The notes beneath the pieces are model-generated. The model was not told where the DNA came from and did no database searches. It worked only from the letters and a program-made list of their open reading frames with translations. From Acetobacteraceae bacterium (GTDB taxonomy: Bacteria; Pseudomonadota; Alphaproteobacteria; Acetobacterales; Acetobacteraceae), in the NCBI GenBank assembly GCA_021732665.1, contig JAKFUL010000003.1, positions 39,782-103,781 of the forward strand: a DNA stretch of 64,000 bases, given 5' to 3'. The stretch's first letter is position 1. Every line of letters begins with the position of its first letter. The position numbers and the translations under genes were made by a program. Positions 16,452-28,017 of the stretch are shown one piece after another.

Positions 16452-17576
16452 ATGACCCCACGCCGCACCCTCCTCGCCAGCCTCGCCGCCCCCGCCCTGG
16501 CCCGGGCGCAGGAGAGCAGCACCGCCATCGCCACGGCCGCCGCCCGCTTCCGGGTGGTGAACTGGGCTACGGGTCTGCAGCACCCCTGGGGCGGCGCCTT
16601 CCTGCCCGATGGCCGGCTGCTGGTCAGCGAGAGGCCCGGACGGCTGCGGCTGGTCTCCCCCGATGGCGCGGCCTCGGCCCCGCTGGCCGGCGGGCCTGTT
16701 GTCGAGGCGCAAGGCCAGGGCGGGCTGCTCGATGTGGCGCTGGCGCCGGATTTTTCCTCGTCGCGCCACATCTGGCTCAGCACCGCCACCGCCATCCCCG
16801 GCGGCGTGGTCACGCGGCTTTGGCGGGCGGAATTCACCCCCGGCGGCCTGGCCAACCTCACCGCCGTGCTGGATGCCACCCCGGCCCAGGCGCGCGGGCG
16901 GTTGCATTATGGCGGCCGCATCGCCTTCAGCCCGGATGGGCAATACCTCTTCCTCACCACCGGCGAACGCAACGAGGTGCGGGAGCGGGCGCAATCCCTC
17001 GGCGACCTGGCGGGCAAGGTGCTGCGGCTGACCGCGCGGGGCGAGGTGCCGCGCGACAACCCCTTCGTGGGGCGGGAGGGTGCCAGGCCGGAAATCTGGA
17101 GCCTGGGCCATCGCAACCCGCAGGGCATTGCCTTCAACCCGGCCACCGGCACCTTGTTCGCCGCTGAGTTCGGACCGCTCGGCGGCGATGAGCTGAACAT
17201 CATCAGGCCGGGGCGCAATTACGGCTGGCCGCTTATCACCCATGGCCGGAACTATATCGGCACGCGCATCAGCGAGGCGACCAGCGCGCCGGGCTTCGAG
17301 GACCCGCTGCGCGCCTGGGTGCCGGCGATCAGCCCCTCGGGCCTGACCTTCGGCGCGGGCGGGGCCTTCCCGGGCTGGCGCGGCAGCGCCTTCCTCGGCT
17401 GCCTCAACCCGCCCGGCCTGCTGCGCCTGCCCATGGCCGGCGACATGCCAGGGCGGGAGGAACGCATGCTGGAGGGCAAGTCGCGCATCCGCCATATGCT
17501 GTTCGATGCGGCGGGCCTGGCCTATTTGCTGGTGGATGACCGCGTCGGCGGCATCCTGCGGCTGGAGCCGGCCTGA
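16452..17576 (+). CDS. PQQ-dependent soluble aldose sugar dehydrogenase-like protein
   Basis: Predicted exported six-bladed beta-propeller of the PQQ glucose/sorbosone dehydrogenase family (GSDH), 374 residues. The leader MTPRRTLLASLAAPALARAQ has a twin-arginine-like pair and a likely cleavage after ARAQ. Family marks: ATGLQHPWGGAFLPDGRLLVSE split over the first blade, the catalytic-region His in GRLHYGGRIAFSPDG, SLGHRNPQGIAFNP, FGPLGGDELNII, GRNYGWPLITHG and the late AISPSGLTF. Known members oxidise aldose sugars in the periplasm when PQQ is supplied; many homologues have no proven substrate. No PQQ synthesis genes are in the window. It ends one base from the convergent serA stop. Confidence 0.88.
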   Translation: MTPRRTLLASLAAPALARAQESSTAIATAAARFRVVNWATGLQHPWGGAFLPDGRLLVSERPGRLRLVSPDGAASAPLAGGPVVEAQGQGGLLDVALAPDFSSSRHIWLSTATAIPGGVVTRLWRAEFTPGGLANLTAVLDATPAQARGRLHYGGRIAFSPDGQYLFLTTGERNEVRERAQSLGDLAGKVLRLTARGEVPRDNPFVGREGARPEIWSLGHRNPQGIAFNPATGTLFAAEFGPLGGDELNIIRPGRNYGWPLITHGRNYIGTRISEATSAPGFEDPLRAWVPAISPSGLTFGAGGAFPGWRGSAFLGCLNPPGLLRLPMAGDMPGREERMLEGKSRIRHMLFDAAGLAYLLVDDRVGGILRLEPA

Positions 17577-17577
17577 G

Positions 17578-18819
17578 TCAGCGCTCGTACAGGATCCGGG
17601 CGCGGATGGTCCCGGGCAGCTCGCGCAGCTCTTCCAGGATCGACTTGCTGTCATGCGTGGCGGCGGCGTCCACCACCACATAGCCGACCTCGCCATCGGT
17701 CTGCAGATGCTGGCCGGCGATGTTGATCCCGCGCGAGGCGAAGATGCGGTTGATGCCGGTCAGAATTCCCGGGACGTTGCGGTGCGAATGGATGAAGCGC
17801 ACGCCGGTGGCCTGGATGGGCAGCGTCACCTGCGGGAAGTTCACGGCACCCAGCGTGCTGCCGGTGTCGGAATAATCGGCCAGCTTGGCGCTGACCTCCT
17901 GGCCGATGCGGGCCTGCGCCTCCTCGGTGCTGCCGCCGATATGCGGCGTCAGGATGACGTTCTCGATGCCCTGAAGGGGCGTGATGAAGGCCTCGCCATT
18001 CTTCGACGGTTCTTCCGGGAATACGTCGATGGCGGCACCCGCGATGTGGCCGGAGCGGAGCGCGGCCGCCAGCGCGTCTAGATCGACCACGGTGCCGCGG
18101 GCGTTGTTGATAAGAATGGCGCCGGGTTTCATCTTGGCGATCTCGGCGGCGCCGATCATGCCCTCGGTCGCCGGCGTCTCGGGCACGTGCACGGTGACGA
18201 TGTCCGACCAGTGCAGCAATTCGTCGAAGCTGGCGCAGCGGCTGGCATTGCCATGCGGCAGCTTGGAGACGATGTCCCAGTAGATCACCCGCATGCCGAA
18301 ATTCTCGGCCAGCACCGAGAGCTGGCTGCCGATATTGCCGTAGCCCACGATGCCCAGGGTGCGTCCCCGCACCTCGCGGTATCCCGCGGCGCTCTTCGAC
18401 CATTCGCCCTGGTGGGCGGCCACGCTTTTCGGGAAGACGCCCCGCAGCAGCATGATGATCTCGCCCATCACCAGCTCGGCCACCGAGCGGGTGTTGGAGA
18501 AGGGGGCGTTGAAGACGGCGATGCCGCGCTCGCGCGCTGCCGCGAGATCGACCTGATTGGTGCCGATGCAAAAGCAACCCACCGCCACCAGGCGGTCCGC
18601 GGCCTCCAGCACCTCGCGCGTCAGCTGGGTGCGGCTGCGAATGCCCAGGATATGGACACCTTTCAGCGCCTCGATCAGCGCCTCGCCATCCAGCGCCTTG
18701 GGCAGGCGCGTGATGGAGGCATAGCCGTGCTCCTGGAAAAGATTGACCGCGGTGTCGCTGATCCCCTCCAGCAAAAGGATCTTGATGCGGTCCTTGGACA
18801 GGGAGAGGTTGTCACTCAT
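17578..18819 (-). CDS. serA: D-3-phosphoglycerate dehydrogenase with ACT domain
   Basis: First step of serine synthesis: oxidises 3-phosphoglycerate to 3-phosphohydroxypyruvate with NAD. It is 413 residues, the length of the E. coli-type enzyme, beginning with an SKDRIKILLLEGI block. The NAD fold has GYGNIG at residues 159-164; the catalytic Arg241 (NNARGTVVD), Glu270 and His293 (TPHIGGSTEE) are present. The C-terminal ACT domain (about 335-413; HRNVPGILTGINRIFASRGIN in part) is the serine-binding regulatory site, so feedback inhibition by serine is expected. It is transcribed away from the P450 gene, with 233 bases between the starts and no clear promoter motif. Other serine-pathway genes are absent here. 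Confidence 0.97.
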   Translation of the reverse strand: MSDNLSLSKDRIKILLLEGISDTAVNLFQEHGYASITRLPKALDGEALIEALKGVHILGIRSRTQLTREVLEAADRLVAVGCFCIGTNQVDLAAARERGIAVFNAPFSNTRSVAELVMGEIIMLLRGVFPKSVAAHQGEWSKSAAGYREVRGRTLGIVGYGNIGSQLSVLAENFGMRVIYWDIVSKLPHGNASRCASFDELLHWSDIVTVHVPETPATEGMIGAAEIAKMKPGAILINNARGTVVDLDALAAALRSGHIAGAAIDVFPEEPSKNGEAFITPLQGIENVILTPHIGGSTEEAQARIGQEVSAKLADYSDTGSTLGAVNFPQVTLPIQATGVRFIHSHRNVPGILTGINRIFASRGINIAGQHLQTDGEVGYVVVDAAATHDSKSILEELRELPGTIRARILYER

Positions 18820-19052
18820 GCGCGGGGTGTTGCGCGTCGAGCGGCGGCACGCAAGCCCGCCTCGCCTGCGTCGCGCGAATTCGCGATGCCTCCCATGCGC
18901 TTACCGGCTGGCAGTCTCGGGAAGCGGGCGGGAATGTCACCGACGAAGCCGCGGAGCCCGCTGCTGAAGCTGGCCCGTCCGGCCGGATGCCGCCGCTCTT
19001 CCGTCGGGACGGGGTTGGTGGCAAGCAGGGCGGTGTTCGGAGCCCTTTGTCG

Positions 19053-20390
19053 ATGACGGCTGATTTCGTGCCGCCCTTCCCTGAGCGTGCGACCACCAGG
19101 CAGCCGCTGCTGGCCAATATCCGCAAATTCCGCGGCAATATGCTCAGCGTCTGGCTGGCGGGGCATTATTCGGCCGATTTCTTCGCGACAAGGGTGCTGC
19201 GCCGATCGATTTTCGTCTGCAACAGCCCCGAGACGGTGCGCGAGGCCTTCGTCGAGAACGGCCAGGCCTTCGAGCGCAAGAGCCCACAGATGCGCCATGC
19301 GCTGGAGCCGCTGCTGGGCGACGGGCTTTTCGTGTCCGATGGGTTGGTGTGGAAGGAGCGCCGGCGGGCCGTGGCGCCGGTCACCCATGTCTCGCGCATG
19401 GCCGAGTTGACGCCGACCATGAGCGAGGTGGCCGGCGAATGGTCGGCGCGCTGGGCGACGCTGGCGCCGGGTGAGGACATCGACGCGCTGGAGGAGATGG
19501 CGGAGATGACCGCCGAGATCATCTGCCGCACCCTCTTCGGCCACAGGCTGGGCAGCGATGCCGCGCAGACCGTGGTGCGCGCCTTCACCGGCTACCAGTC
19601 GCGCATCGGCCAGACGGCGCTGGGGGCGATGCTGCGGCTGCCGGAATGGGTGCCGCGCTTTCAGGGCATGGGGATCAAGGCCGAGGTGCGGCGCATCCAC
19701 GCCGTGCTGGACCGGCTGATCGCCAATGTCCTGGCGGAGGAACATGAGCCTTCCCTGGTGCGGGCAATGGCCGAGCGTGGCGCCATGGACGCGACGGCGC
19801 TGCGCAATGAGGCGGCGACGCTGTTCATGGCGGGCCACGAAACCACGGCCAATACGCTGTCCTGGTGCTGGTACCTGCTCAGCCAGGCGCCATGGGCCGA
19901 GGCGCGGCTGGCCGAGGAGGCGCGCGCCGTGCTGGGCGGGCGGGTGGCCGAACACGCCGATGTCGAGCACCTGCCCTATACCCGCGCGGTGATCGAGGAG
20001 GCGCTGCGCCTCTACCCCCCCGTGCCGGTGCTGGCGCGCGAGGCGGTGGCGCCGGCGGTGATCGCGGGGCGGGAGGTGCCGGTGGGCTCGCTGGTGCTGG
20101 TCATTCCGTGGCTGCTGCACCGCAACCCCAATTTATGGGACGCGCCGGATGCCTTTCGGCCCGAGCGTTTCCTGGGGCCGCCGCCGCCGCGCTACTCCTA
20201 TGTGCCGTTCAGCCTGGGGGCGCGGGTCTGCACCGGCCAGCAATTTGGGCTGAGCGAGGCGGTGATATGTCTGGCCACGCTGGCGCAGCGTTTTCGGCTG
20301 GAGCTGCGGCCGGGGCATGCGGTGATGCCCGTCAGCCGCCTGACCCTGCGGCCGGGCGAGACGCTGCCGATGCGCCTCTATCCGCGGTAG
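19053..20390 (+). CDS. cytochrome P450
   Basis: Heme-thiolate monooxygenase of 445 residues with no membrane anchor. The heme-binding motif FSLGARVCTG has the Cys ligand at residue 393. The I-helix AGHETT is at 260-265, and the ExxR pair is Glu316 and Arg319 in EALRLYPPVP. The pattern resembles the CYP4/CYP102-like fatty-acid group more than typical class I bacterial P450s. The ATG at 19053 removes a 22-residue low-complexity stretch that would follow from an upstream ATG. No ferredoxin or reductase gene is adjacent, so the redox partner is unknown. It is convergent with the MFS gene and overlaps its end by 13 bases. Confidence 0.93.
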   Translation: MTADFVPPFPERATTRQPLLANIRKFRGNMLSVWLAGHYSADFFATRVLRRSIFVCNSPETVREAFVENGQAFERKSPQMRHALEPLLGDGLFVSDGLVWKERRRAVAPVTHVSRMAELTPTMSEVAGEWSARWATLAPGEDIDALEEMAEMTAEIICRTLFGHRLGSDAAQTVVRAFTGYQSRIGQTALGAMLRLPEWVPRFQGMGIKAEVRRIHAVLDRLIANVLAEEHEPSLVRAMAERGAMDATALRNEAATLFMAGHETTANTLSWCWYLLSQAPWAEARLAEEARAVLGGRVAEHADVEHLPYTRAVIEEALRLYPPVPVLAREAVAPAVIAGREVPVGSLVLVIPWLLHRNPNLWDAPDAFRPERFLGPPPPRYSYVPFSLGARVCTGQQFGLSEAVICLATLAQRFRLELRPGHAVMPVSRLTLRPGETLPMRLYPR

Positions 20391-21550
20391 AGCGGGCGGG
20401 CGAAGAGGGCTGCCACCACGGCGAAGCCCAGCATGAAGGGCGAGAGCCAGAACCAGCCGAACCCGGCCAGCGCCGCCATGGCCAGCGGCACGGTGAGCTG
20501 GACGATGTTGTTGCTCTGGATCAGCAGGCCCATGGCGGCCGGCGTCAGGCTGGGGGTGACGCGGGCGGGCAGCAGGGCGAAGAGCGCGGCCGGCACCATG
20601 CCGCCCAGCAGGGCGGCCAGGCAGGCGGTGGCGACCATCGCCCAGGCCCATGGCGCGAGGAAGACCAGCACCGCCATCGCCGCCATGCCGCCGAGTGCCG
20701 GCAGCAGCAGCCGCGCGGGCGCGACGCCGCGATGAAACAGCCAGCCGGCCAGCAGATTGCCCAACCCATTGGCCAGCACCGCCGCCGCCCCGGCATAGCC
20801 GCCCGCCGCCACGCCCCAGCCGAATTTCTCCGAAAGCGCCGCCGGCAGCAGCACGGAGATGACGAAATACACCCCGTTGTAGCTGGCGAAGCAGAAGGCG
20901 ATGGCCTGGGCGGCGCGGTTGGCGGCGACGCCTTGCAGGGCCTTGAGGATGGGCAGGCCGCGCATCGGCAGGCCCTCGACGGCGCGCAGGTTCCAGGCGG
21001 CGAGCGCCACGGCGAGGGCCAGGGCCCCGGCGCAAAGCGACCAGGCCAGGCGCCAGCCGCCGGCTTCCACCACCAGGGCTGAGGCGAGGCCCAGGGCCGC
21101 CCCCAGCGGCATATAGGCGCCCCACAACGCCATGGCGGCGTTGCGGTGGCGCGGCTCCACCACCGTCGCGATGATGCCGGGGCCGGAGGAGACGATGAGG
21201 AGGAAGCCCAGGCCCTCGAAGACCCGTGCCGCCAGCATGGTGCCGAAGCCAGGCGCGGCAGCGGCGGCCATGGCAGCGAGGGTGGCGATGGCGCCGCCCG
21301 TCAGCAGCGCCCGGCGGGCGCCCAGGCGGCCGGACAGCAGGCCGAGCGGGAGGCCCACGCAGCCGGACATCAGCGCGAAGACCGAAACCAGCAGGGCGGC
21401 GCCGGCCAGGGGCTGGCCGAATTCCTCGGCCAGGGTGGTGAGCGCGGCCGGCACCTTTCCAAGCTGGATGGCCACCGCCACGCCCAGCCCCACCACCGAG
21501 AGCAATGCGCCCCATCGCGTGGCGGGCTGGCTTGCGCGGGAGGGGTTCAT
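20378..21550 (-). CDS. MFS transporter
   Basis: Inner-membrane transporter of the major facilitator superfamily, 390 residues with about twelve hydrophobic segments. The loop 2-3 signature is LPLGLLSGRLGARRALLTGG, followed by a PGFGTMLAARVFEGLG segment. The substrate is not predictable. The start MNPSRASQ at 21550 is only 39 bases from the divergent start of the AbgB-like amidohydrolase, so the two promoters overlap or share elements; import of an amide cleaved by that enzyme is a reasonable inference. The gene ends inside the convergent P450 reading frame. Confidence 0.88.
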   Translation of the reverse strand: MNPSRASQPATRWGALLSVVGLGVAVAIQLGKVPAALTTLAEEFGQPLAGAALLVSVFALMSGCVGLPLGLLSGRLGARRALLTGGAIATLAAMAAAAAPGFGTMLAARVFEGLGFLLIVSSGPGIIATVVEPRHRNAAMALWGAYMPLGAALGLASALVVEAGGWRLAWSLCAGALALAVALAAWNLRAVEGLPMRGLPILKALQGVAANRAAQAIAFCFASYNGVYFVISVLLPAALSEKFGWGVAAGGYAGAAAVLANGLGNLLAGWLFHRGVAPARLLLPALGGMAAMAVLVFLAPWAWAMVATACLAALLGGMVPAALFALLPARVTPSLTPAAMGLLIQSNNIVQLTVPLAMAALAGFGWFWLSPFMLGFAVVAALFARPLYRG

Positions 21551-21589
21551 GGCCACACCATCGGGCAGCACATGCCATTGGAGAAGCCC

Positions 21590-23011
21590 ATGACCCAGAA
21601 CACCGACGAGATCTGGCGCCTGGTTGAAGCGAACCAGCAGCCGATGATCGAGCTGAGCGACCGCATCTGGGGGATGCCGGAGCTTTGCTACAATGAGCAT
21701 CGCAGCTGCGCGGAGCATACCGCGGCGCTGCATGCGGCGGGCTTCCGGGTGACGGGGAATGTGGCGGAGATTCCGACCGCGGTGATGGGCGAGGCCGGCG
21801 AGGGCGGGCCGGTGATCGCCATCCTGGGCGAGTATGACGCGCTGCCGGGGCTGAGCCAGGAAGCGGATGTGGCCGAGCCGCGGCCACTGCCCGGCGATGG
21901 CACGGGGCATGGCTGCGGGCACAATCTGCTCGGCACCGCCTCGATGCTCGCCGCCATCGCGGTGAAGGATTACCTGGCCGCGAACAATCTGCCCGGCCGC
22001 GTGCGGTATTATGGCTGCCCGGCGGAGGAAGGCGGCGCCGCCAAGGGGTTCATGGTTCGCGAGGGCGCGTTCGATGACGTGGACATCGCCATTTCCTGGC
22101 ACCCCAGCGCGTTTTCGGGGGTGATGGAGCCGGTGTCGCTGGCCAATACGCGGATCGATTTTTCGTTTGTCGGGCGGTCGTCGCATGCCGCGGCGGCACC
22201 GCATCTCGGGCGCTCGGCGCTGGATGCGGTGGAGTTGATGAATGTGGGCGTGAACTACATGCGGGAGCACATGCCCTCGGATGCGCGGGTGCATTACGCG
22301 TATCTCGATGCCGGTGGGGTGGCGCCGAATGTGGTGCAGGGGACGGCGAAGATTCGGTACCTGATCCGCGCGCGTGACGTGACGGAGCTGAACCGGCTGG
22401 TGATCAGGGTGCGCAAGATCGCCGATGGGGCGGCGTTGATGACGGAGACCACCGTTTCGACGCAGGTGATCTCGGCCGTGTCGAATTTGATGGGGAACAA
22501 GCCGCTGGAGGCGGCGATGCAGGCGAATTTGGATCGTCTCGGCCCCCCGCCCTTTGATGACACGGACCGGGAGATCGCCCGGAAATTCCAGGCAACGCTG
22601 AGCGCGGAGGATATCTCTGCCAGTTGGCGGCGGGCGGGGGTGCCGGAGCGCGATGTGCCGCTGTGCGACGCCGTGATCCCGGTGGATGCGAAGCCGGAGA
22701 AGATGATCGGCAGCACCGATGTGGGCGATGTGTCGTGGAAAGTGCCTACGGTGCAGGCCCGGGGGGCGACCTATGCGATCGGGACGCCCGGGCATTCCTG
22801 GCAGCTGACGGCGCAGGGGAAGAATGCGGCCAGCCATAAGGGGCTGGTGCATGTGGCGAAGGTGATGGCGGGGACGGCGGTGGATGCGCTGTTGAAGCCG
22901 GAGGTGATTGCGGCGGCTAAGGCGGAGCATGCGGAGAAGATGAACAGGACGCCTTATGTGTGTCCGTTGCCGGAGGGGGCTAAGCCGGCGCTGGGGATGA
23001 GTTTGGTTTGA
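21590..23011 (+). CDS. M20 amidohydrolase, AbgB-like (p-aminobenzoyl-glutamate hydrolase family)
   Basis: Metal-dependent amidohydrolase of 473 residues, close in length and motifs to the AbgB subunit of p-aminobenzoyl-glutamate hydrolase. Metal-site motifs: GDGTGHGCGHNLLG, CPAEEGGAAKGFMV and WHPSAFSGVMEP. The lid domain begins RIDFSFVGRSSHAAAAPHLG. The C-terminus TDVGDVSWKVPT and GTPGHSWQL is typical. AbgB normally works with AbgA, which is absent here, so it may act alone on another N-acyl amino acid or peptide. GGAG 6-7 bases before the ATG at 21590 supports that start; an in-frame ATG at 21572 would add six residues. Codon use in the last third is visibly richer in G-ending codons than its neighbours. 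Confidence 0.85.
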   Translation: MTQNTDEIWRLVEANQQPMIELSDRIWGMPELCYNEHRSCAEHTAALHAAGFRVTGNVAEIPTAVMGEAGEGGPVIAILGEYDALPGLSQEADVAEPRPLPGDGTGHGCGHNLLGTASMLAAIAVKDYLAANNLPGRVRYYGCPAEEGGAAKGFMVREGAFDDVDIAISWHPSAFSGVMEPVSLANTRIDFSFVGRSSHAAAAPHLGRSALDAVELMNVGVNYMREHMPSDARVHYAYLDAGGVAPNVVQGTAKIRYLIRARDVTELNRLVIRVRKIADGAALMTETTVSTQVISAVSNLMGNKPLEAAMQANLDRLGPPPFDDTDREIARKFQATLSAEDISASWRRAGVPERDVPLCDAVIPVDAKPEKMIGSTDVGDVSWKVPTVQARGATYAIGTPGHSWQLTAQGKNAASHKGLVHVAKVMAGTAVDALLKPEVIAAAKAEHAEKMNRTPYVCPLPEGAKPALGMSLV

Positions 23012-23124
23012 TTGTAGGGCCGCGCCCCCTCAGCGTGGTGTTGCTGCTCTCAAGACAAATCTCCGCAGCCTGTTGACGCTGGCCGGCGGGATGCGGGCGC
23101 TGGGGCTGATGCTGGCCAACCCAT

Positions 23125-25107
<1,983 letters not shown>

Positions 25108-25270
25108 CAGGGTCGCTCCATGTCCAGGCCGCCGATGGACCGGCGAGGGACAATTCGGTCAGGCCAGGAAGCACCGCGCGCGCGATGCCAGAGCATCGCG
25201 AAGTGGGGCTGACGCCGCCTGGACGGATTGGCACCGCCGGGACGAGGTGGGATGGGCATGGGGTGACCCT

Positions 25271-26845
25271 TTACATCCGGAACAGTCCGAAACGGGTCTC
25301 GGGGATGGGCGCGATGGTGGCCGCCGCAAGGGCCAGGCCCAGCACGTCGCGCGTCGCGGCGGGGGGAATGATTCCGTCATCCCACAGCCTGGCGGTGGCG
25401 TAGCAGGGGTCGCCCTCGGTCTCGTATTTTTGCCGGATCGGCGCCTTGAACGCCTCCTCCTCGCCCTCCGCCCAATCACGGTCCTGGATGGTGGCCATGA
25501 CGCTGGCCGCCTGTTCGCCGCCCATCACCGAGATGCGGGAATTCGGCCAGGTGAAGAGGAAGCGGGGCGAATAGGCGCGGCCGCACATGCCGTAATTGCC
25601 GGCGCCGAAACTGCCGCCGATCAGCACGGTGATTTTTGGCACCGCCGCGGTGGCGACGGCGGTGACAAGCTTGGCACCGTCCTTGGCGATGCCGCCTGTT
25701 TCGTACTTTCTTCCGACCATAAATCCGGAAATATTCTGCAGGAAGAGCAGCGGGATTTTGCGCTGGCAGCACAGCTCGATGAAATGCGCGCCCTTCTGCG
25801 CGCTCTCGCTGAACAGGATGCCGTTATTGGCCAGGATGCCGACCATCTGGCCATGGATGCGGGCGAAGCCGGTGACCAGGGTGGTGCCGTAGCGCGGCTT
25901 GAATTCATCCAGCTCAGAGCCGTCGACGATGCGGGCAATCACCTCGCGCACCTCGAAAGGCTGGCGGACATCGGTGGGGATGATGCCTGCCAGTTCGGCC
26001 GGGTCGTAAAGCGGCGGTGGGCCGGCGCTGACGGGCGGCTCCGGCAGATTGAGGTTCCGCACAATGCCGCGCAGCAGCCCCAGCGCGTGCATGTCATCCA
26101 CCGCCATATGGTCGGCCACGCCTGACAGCCGGGTGTGGACATCGGCGCCGCCCAGGTCCTCGGCGGTGACGATTTCACCCGTCGCCGCCTTCACCAGCGG
26201 CGGGCCGCCGAGGAAGATGGTGGCCTGATGGCGGACCATGATGCTCTCATCGCACATCGCCGGCACATAGGCGCCGCCGGCGGTGCAACTGCCCATGACG
26301 GCAGCGAGCTGCGGAATGCCCGCCGACGACATATTGGCCTGGTTGAAGAAGATGCGGCCGAAATGCTCGCGGTCGGGAAAGATCTCGTCCTGATTGGGCA
26401 GGTTGGCGCCGCCGCTATCGACGAGGTAGAGACAGGGCAGGCGGTTCTGTGCCGCCACCTCCTGCGCGCGGAGGTGTTTCTTCACCGTGATCGGGTAGTA
26501 GCTGCCGCCCTTCACCGTGGCGTCATTGGCGACGATGACGCAGACGCGGCCGGAGACACGACCCACGCCTGTGATGATGCCGCCGCCGGGAACCTCATCG
26601 CCATACATGCCATGGGCGGCCAGCGGCGAGAGTTCCAGAAAGGGCGCACCGGGGTCGAGCAACCGCTCCACCCGTTGCCTTGGCAACAGTTTTCCGCGCG
26701 CCGTGTGGCGCGCCCGCGCGCGTTCATTCCCGCCCAGCGCAGCCTGGGCGACACGGGCGGCCAGCGCTTCCAGCAGAGCCGCGTTGTGCGCGGCGCGTTC
26801 GCGGAATTCGGCGCCGCGGATGTTGATGGCCGATTGCAGGATCAT
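25271..26845 (-). CDS. mccB: methylcrotonyl-CoA carboxylase beta subunit (carboxyltransferase)
   Basis: Carboxyltransferase subunit of 524 residues that moves CO2 from carboxybiotin to the acyl-CoA, making 3-methylglutaconyl-CoA in leucine breakdown. Features typical of the MCC beta family: [76 protein letters not shown] and [16 protein letters not shown] followed by [19 protein letters not shown]. The start overlaps the last four bases of the isovaleryl-CoA dehydrogenase gene, so the two are coupled. The match to MCC rather than propionyl-CoA carboxylase is strong by eye, especially [10 protein letters not shown]. Confidence 0.94.
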   Translation of the reverse strand: MILQSAINIRGAEFRERAAHNAALLEALAARVAQAALGGNERARARHTARGKLLPRQRVERLLDPGAPFLELSPLAAHGMYGDEVPGGGIITGVGRVSGRVCVIVANDATVKGGSYYPITVKKHLRAQEVAAQNRLPCLYLVDSGGANLPNQDEIFPDREHFGRIFFNQANMSSAGIPQLAAVMGSCTAGGAYVPAMCDESIMVRHQATIFLGGPPLVKAATGEIVTAEDLGGADVHTRLSGVADHMAVDDMHALGLLRGIVRNLNLPEPPVSAGPPPLYDPAELAGIIPTDVRQPFEVREVIARIVDGSELDEFKPRYGTTLVTGFARIHGQMVGILANNGILFSESAQKGAHFIELCCQRKIPLLFLQNISGFMVGRKYETGGIAKDGAKLVTAVATAAVPKITVLIGGSFGAGNYGMCGRAYSPRFLFTWPNSRISVMGGEQAASVMATIQDRDWAEGEEEAFKAPIRQKYETEGDPCYATARLWDDGIIPPAATRDVLGLALAAATIAPIPETRFGLFRM

Positions 26846-28017
26846 GCGGATTCCCGGAACAGCTCGCGCCCGATCAGCATGCGGCGGATTTCGCTGGTGC
26901 CGGCGCCGATCTCATAGAGCTTCGCGTCACGCAGCAGCCGGCCGGTCGGATAATCGTTGATATAGCCATTGCCGCCCAGGATCTGGATGGCGTCCAGCGC
27001 CAGCTTCGTGGCGGTTTCGGCGGCAAACAAAATTGCCCCGGCCGCGTCCTTGCGAGCTGTCCGCCCGGCATCGCAGGCCCGCGCCACGGCGTAGACATAG
27101 GCCCGCGCGGCGTTCATCTGGGTGTACATGTCGGCCACCTTGCCCTGGATGAGCTGGAACTCGCCGATCGCCTGGCCGAATTGCTTGCGTTCGTGGATAT
27201 AGGGCAGCACCACGTCCATCGCCGCCTGCATGATGCCCAACGGGCCAGCCGCGAGCACCGCGCGTTCGTAGTCCAGGCCCGACATCAGCACGCGCACGCC
27301 GCCATTGAGCGTGCCCAGCACGTTCTCCTCCGGCACCTCGCAATCCTCGAAGACCAGTTCCGAGGTGGGGCTGCCGCGCATGCCCAGCTTGTCCAGCTTC
27401 TGGGCGGGGGTGAAACCCTTGAAGCCCTTTTCGACGATGAAGGCGGTGATGCCCTTCGGCCCTGCGCTGGGGTCGGTCTTGGCATAGACCACCAGGGTTT
27501 CAGCGTAATGCGCGTTGGTGATCCACATCTTCGTGCCGTTCAGCACCCAGCGGTCGCCGCGTTTTTCGGCCCGAAGTTTCATCGAGACCACATCGCTGCC
27601 AGCACCCGGCTCGCTCATCGCCAGCGCGCCGAGATGCTCGCCCGAGATCAGCCTGGGCAGATACCGCCGCTTCTGCTCCTCGCTGCCATTGCGAAAAATC
27701 TGGTTGATGCAGAGGTTGGAATGCGCGCCGTAGCTCAGGCCGACCGAGGCGCTGGCGCGGCTCACCTCCTCGATGGCGATGCAGTGTGCAAGGTAGCCCT
27801 GCCCTGCCCCGCCATATTCCTCCGGCACGGTGATGCCGTGCAGGCCGAGCGCGCCCATTTCGGGCCAGAGGTAGCGCGGAAATTCATCGGTGCGGTCGAT
27901 CTCGGCGGCGATCGGCGCCACGCGGTCCTGGGAAAAGCCGCGGACCGAGTCGCGCAGCATGTCGAGTTCCTCGCCCAGGCCGAAATCCAGGCCGGGCGGG
28001 AGGGAATTGGGGAGCAT
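26842..28017 (-). CDS. ivd: isovaleryl-CoA dehydrogenase
   Basis: FAD-dependent acyl-CoA dehydrogenase, 391 residues, that oxidises isovaleryl-CoA to 3-methylcrotonyl-CoA. Fold markers: [56 protein letters not shown] and the C-terminal [21 protein letters not shown] segment in part, with [19 protein letters not shown]. The catalytic Glu is placed in [15 protein letters not shown], the helix-G position specific to isovaleryl-CoA dehydrogenases rather than the later position of most family members; this supports the name. It overlaps both the upstream acyl-CoA synthetase stop and the mccB start, so it is the middle of one transcript. Electrons would go to ETF, not encoded here. Confidence 0.94.
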   Translation of the reverse strand: MLPNSLPPGLDFGLGEELDMLRDSVRGFSQDRVAPIAAEIDRTDEFPRYLWPEMGALGLHGITVPEEYGGAGQGYLAHCIAIEEVSRASASVGLSYGAHSNLCINQIFRNGSEEQKRRYLPRLISGEHLGALAMSEPGAGSDVVSMKLRAEKRGDRWVLNGTKMWITNAHYAETLVVYAKTDPSAGPKGITAFIVEKGFKGFTPAQKLDKLGMRGSPTSELVFEDCEVPEENVLGTLNGGVRVLMSGLDYERAVLAAGPLGIMQAAMDVVLPYIHERKQFGQAIGEFQLIQGKVADMYTQMNAARAYVYAVARACDAGRTARKDAAGAILFAAETATKLALDAIQILGGNGYINDYPTGRLLRDAKLYEIGAGTSEIRRMLIGRELFRESA

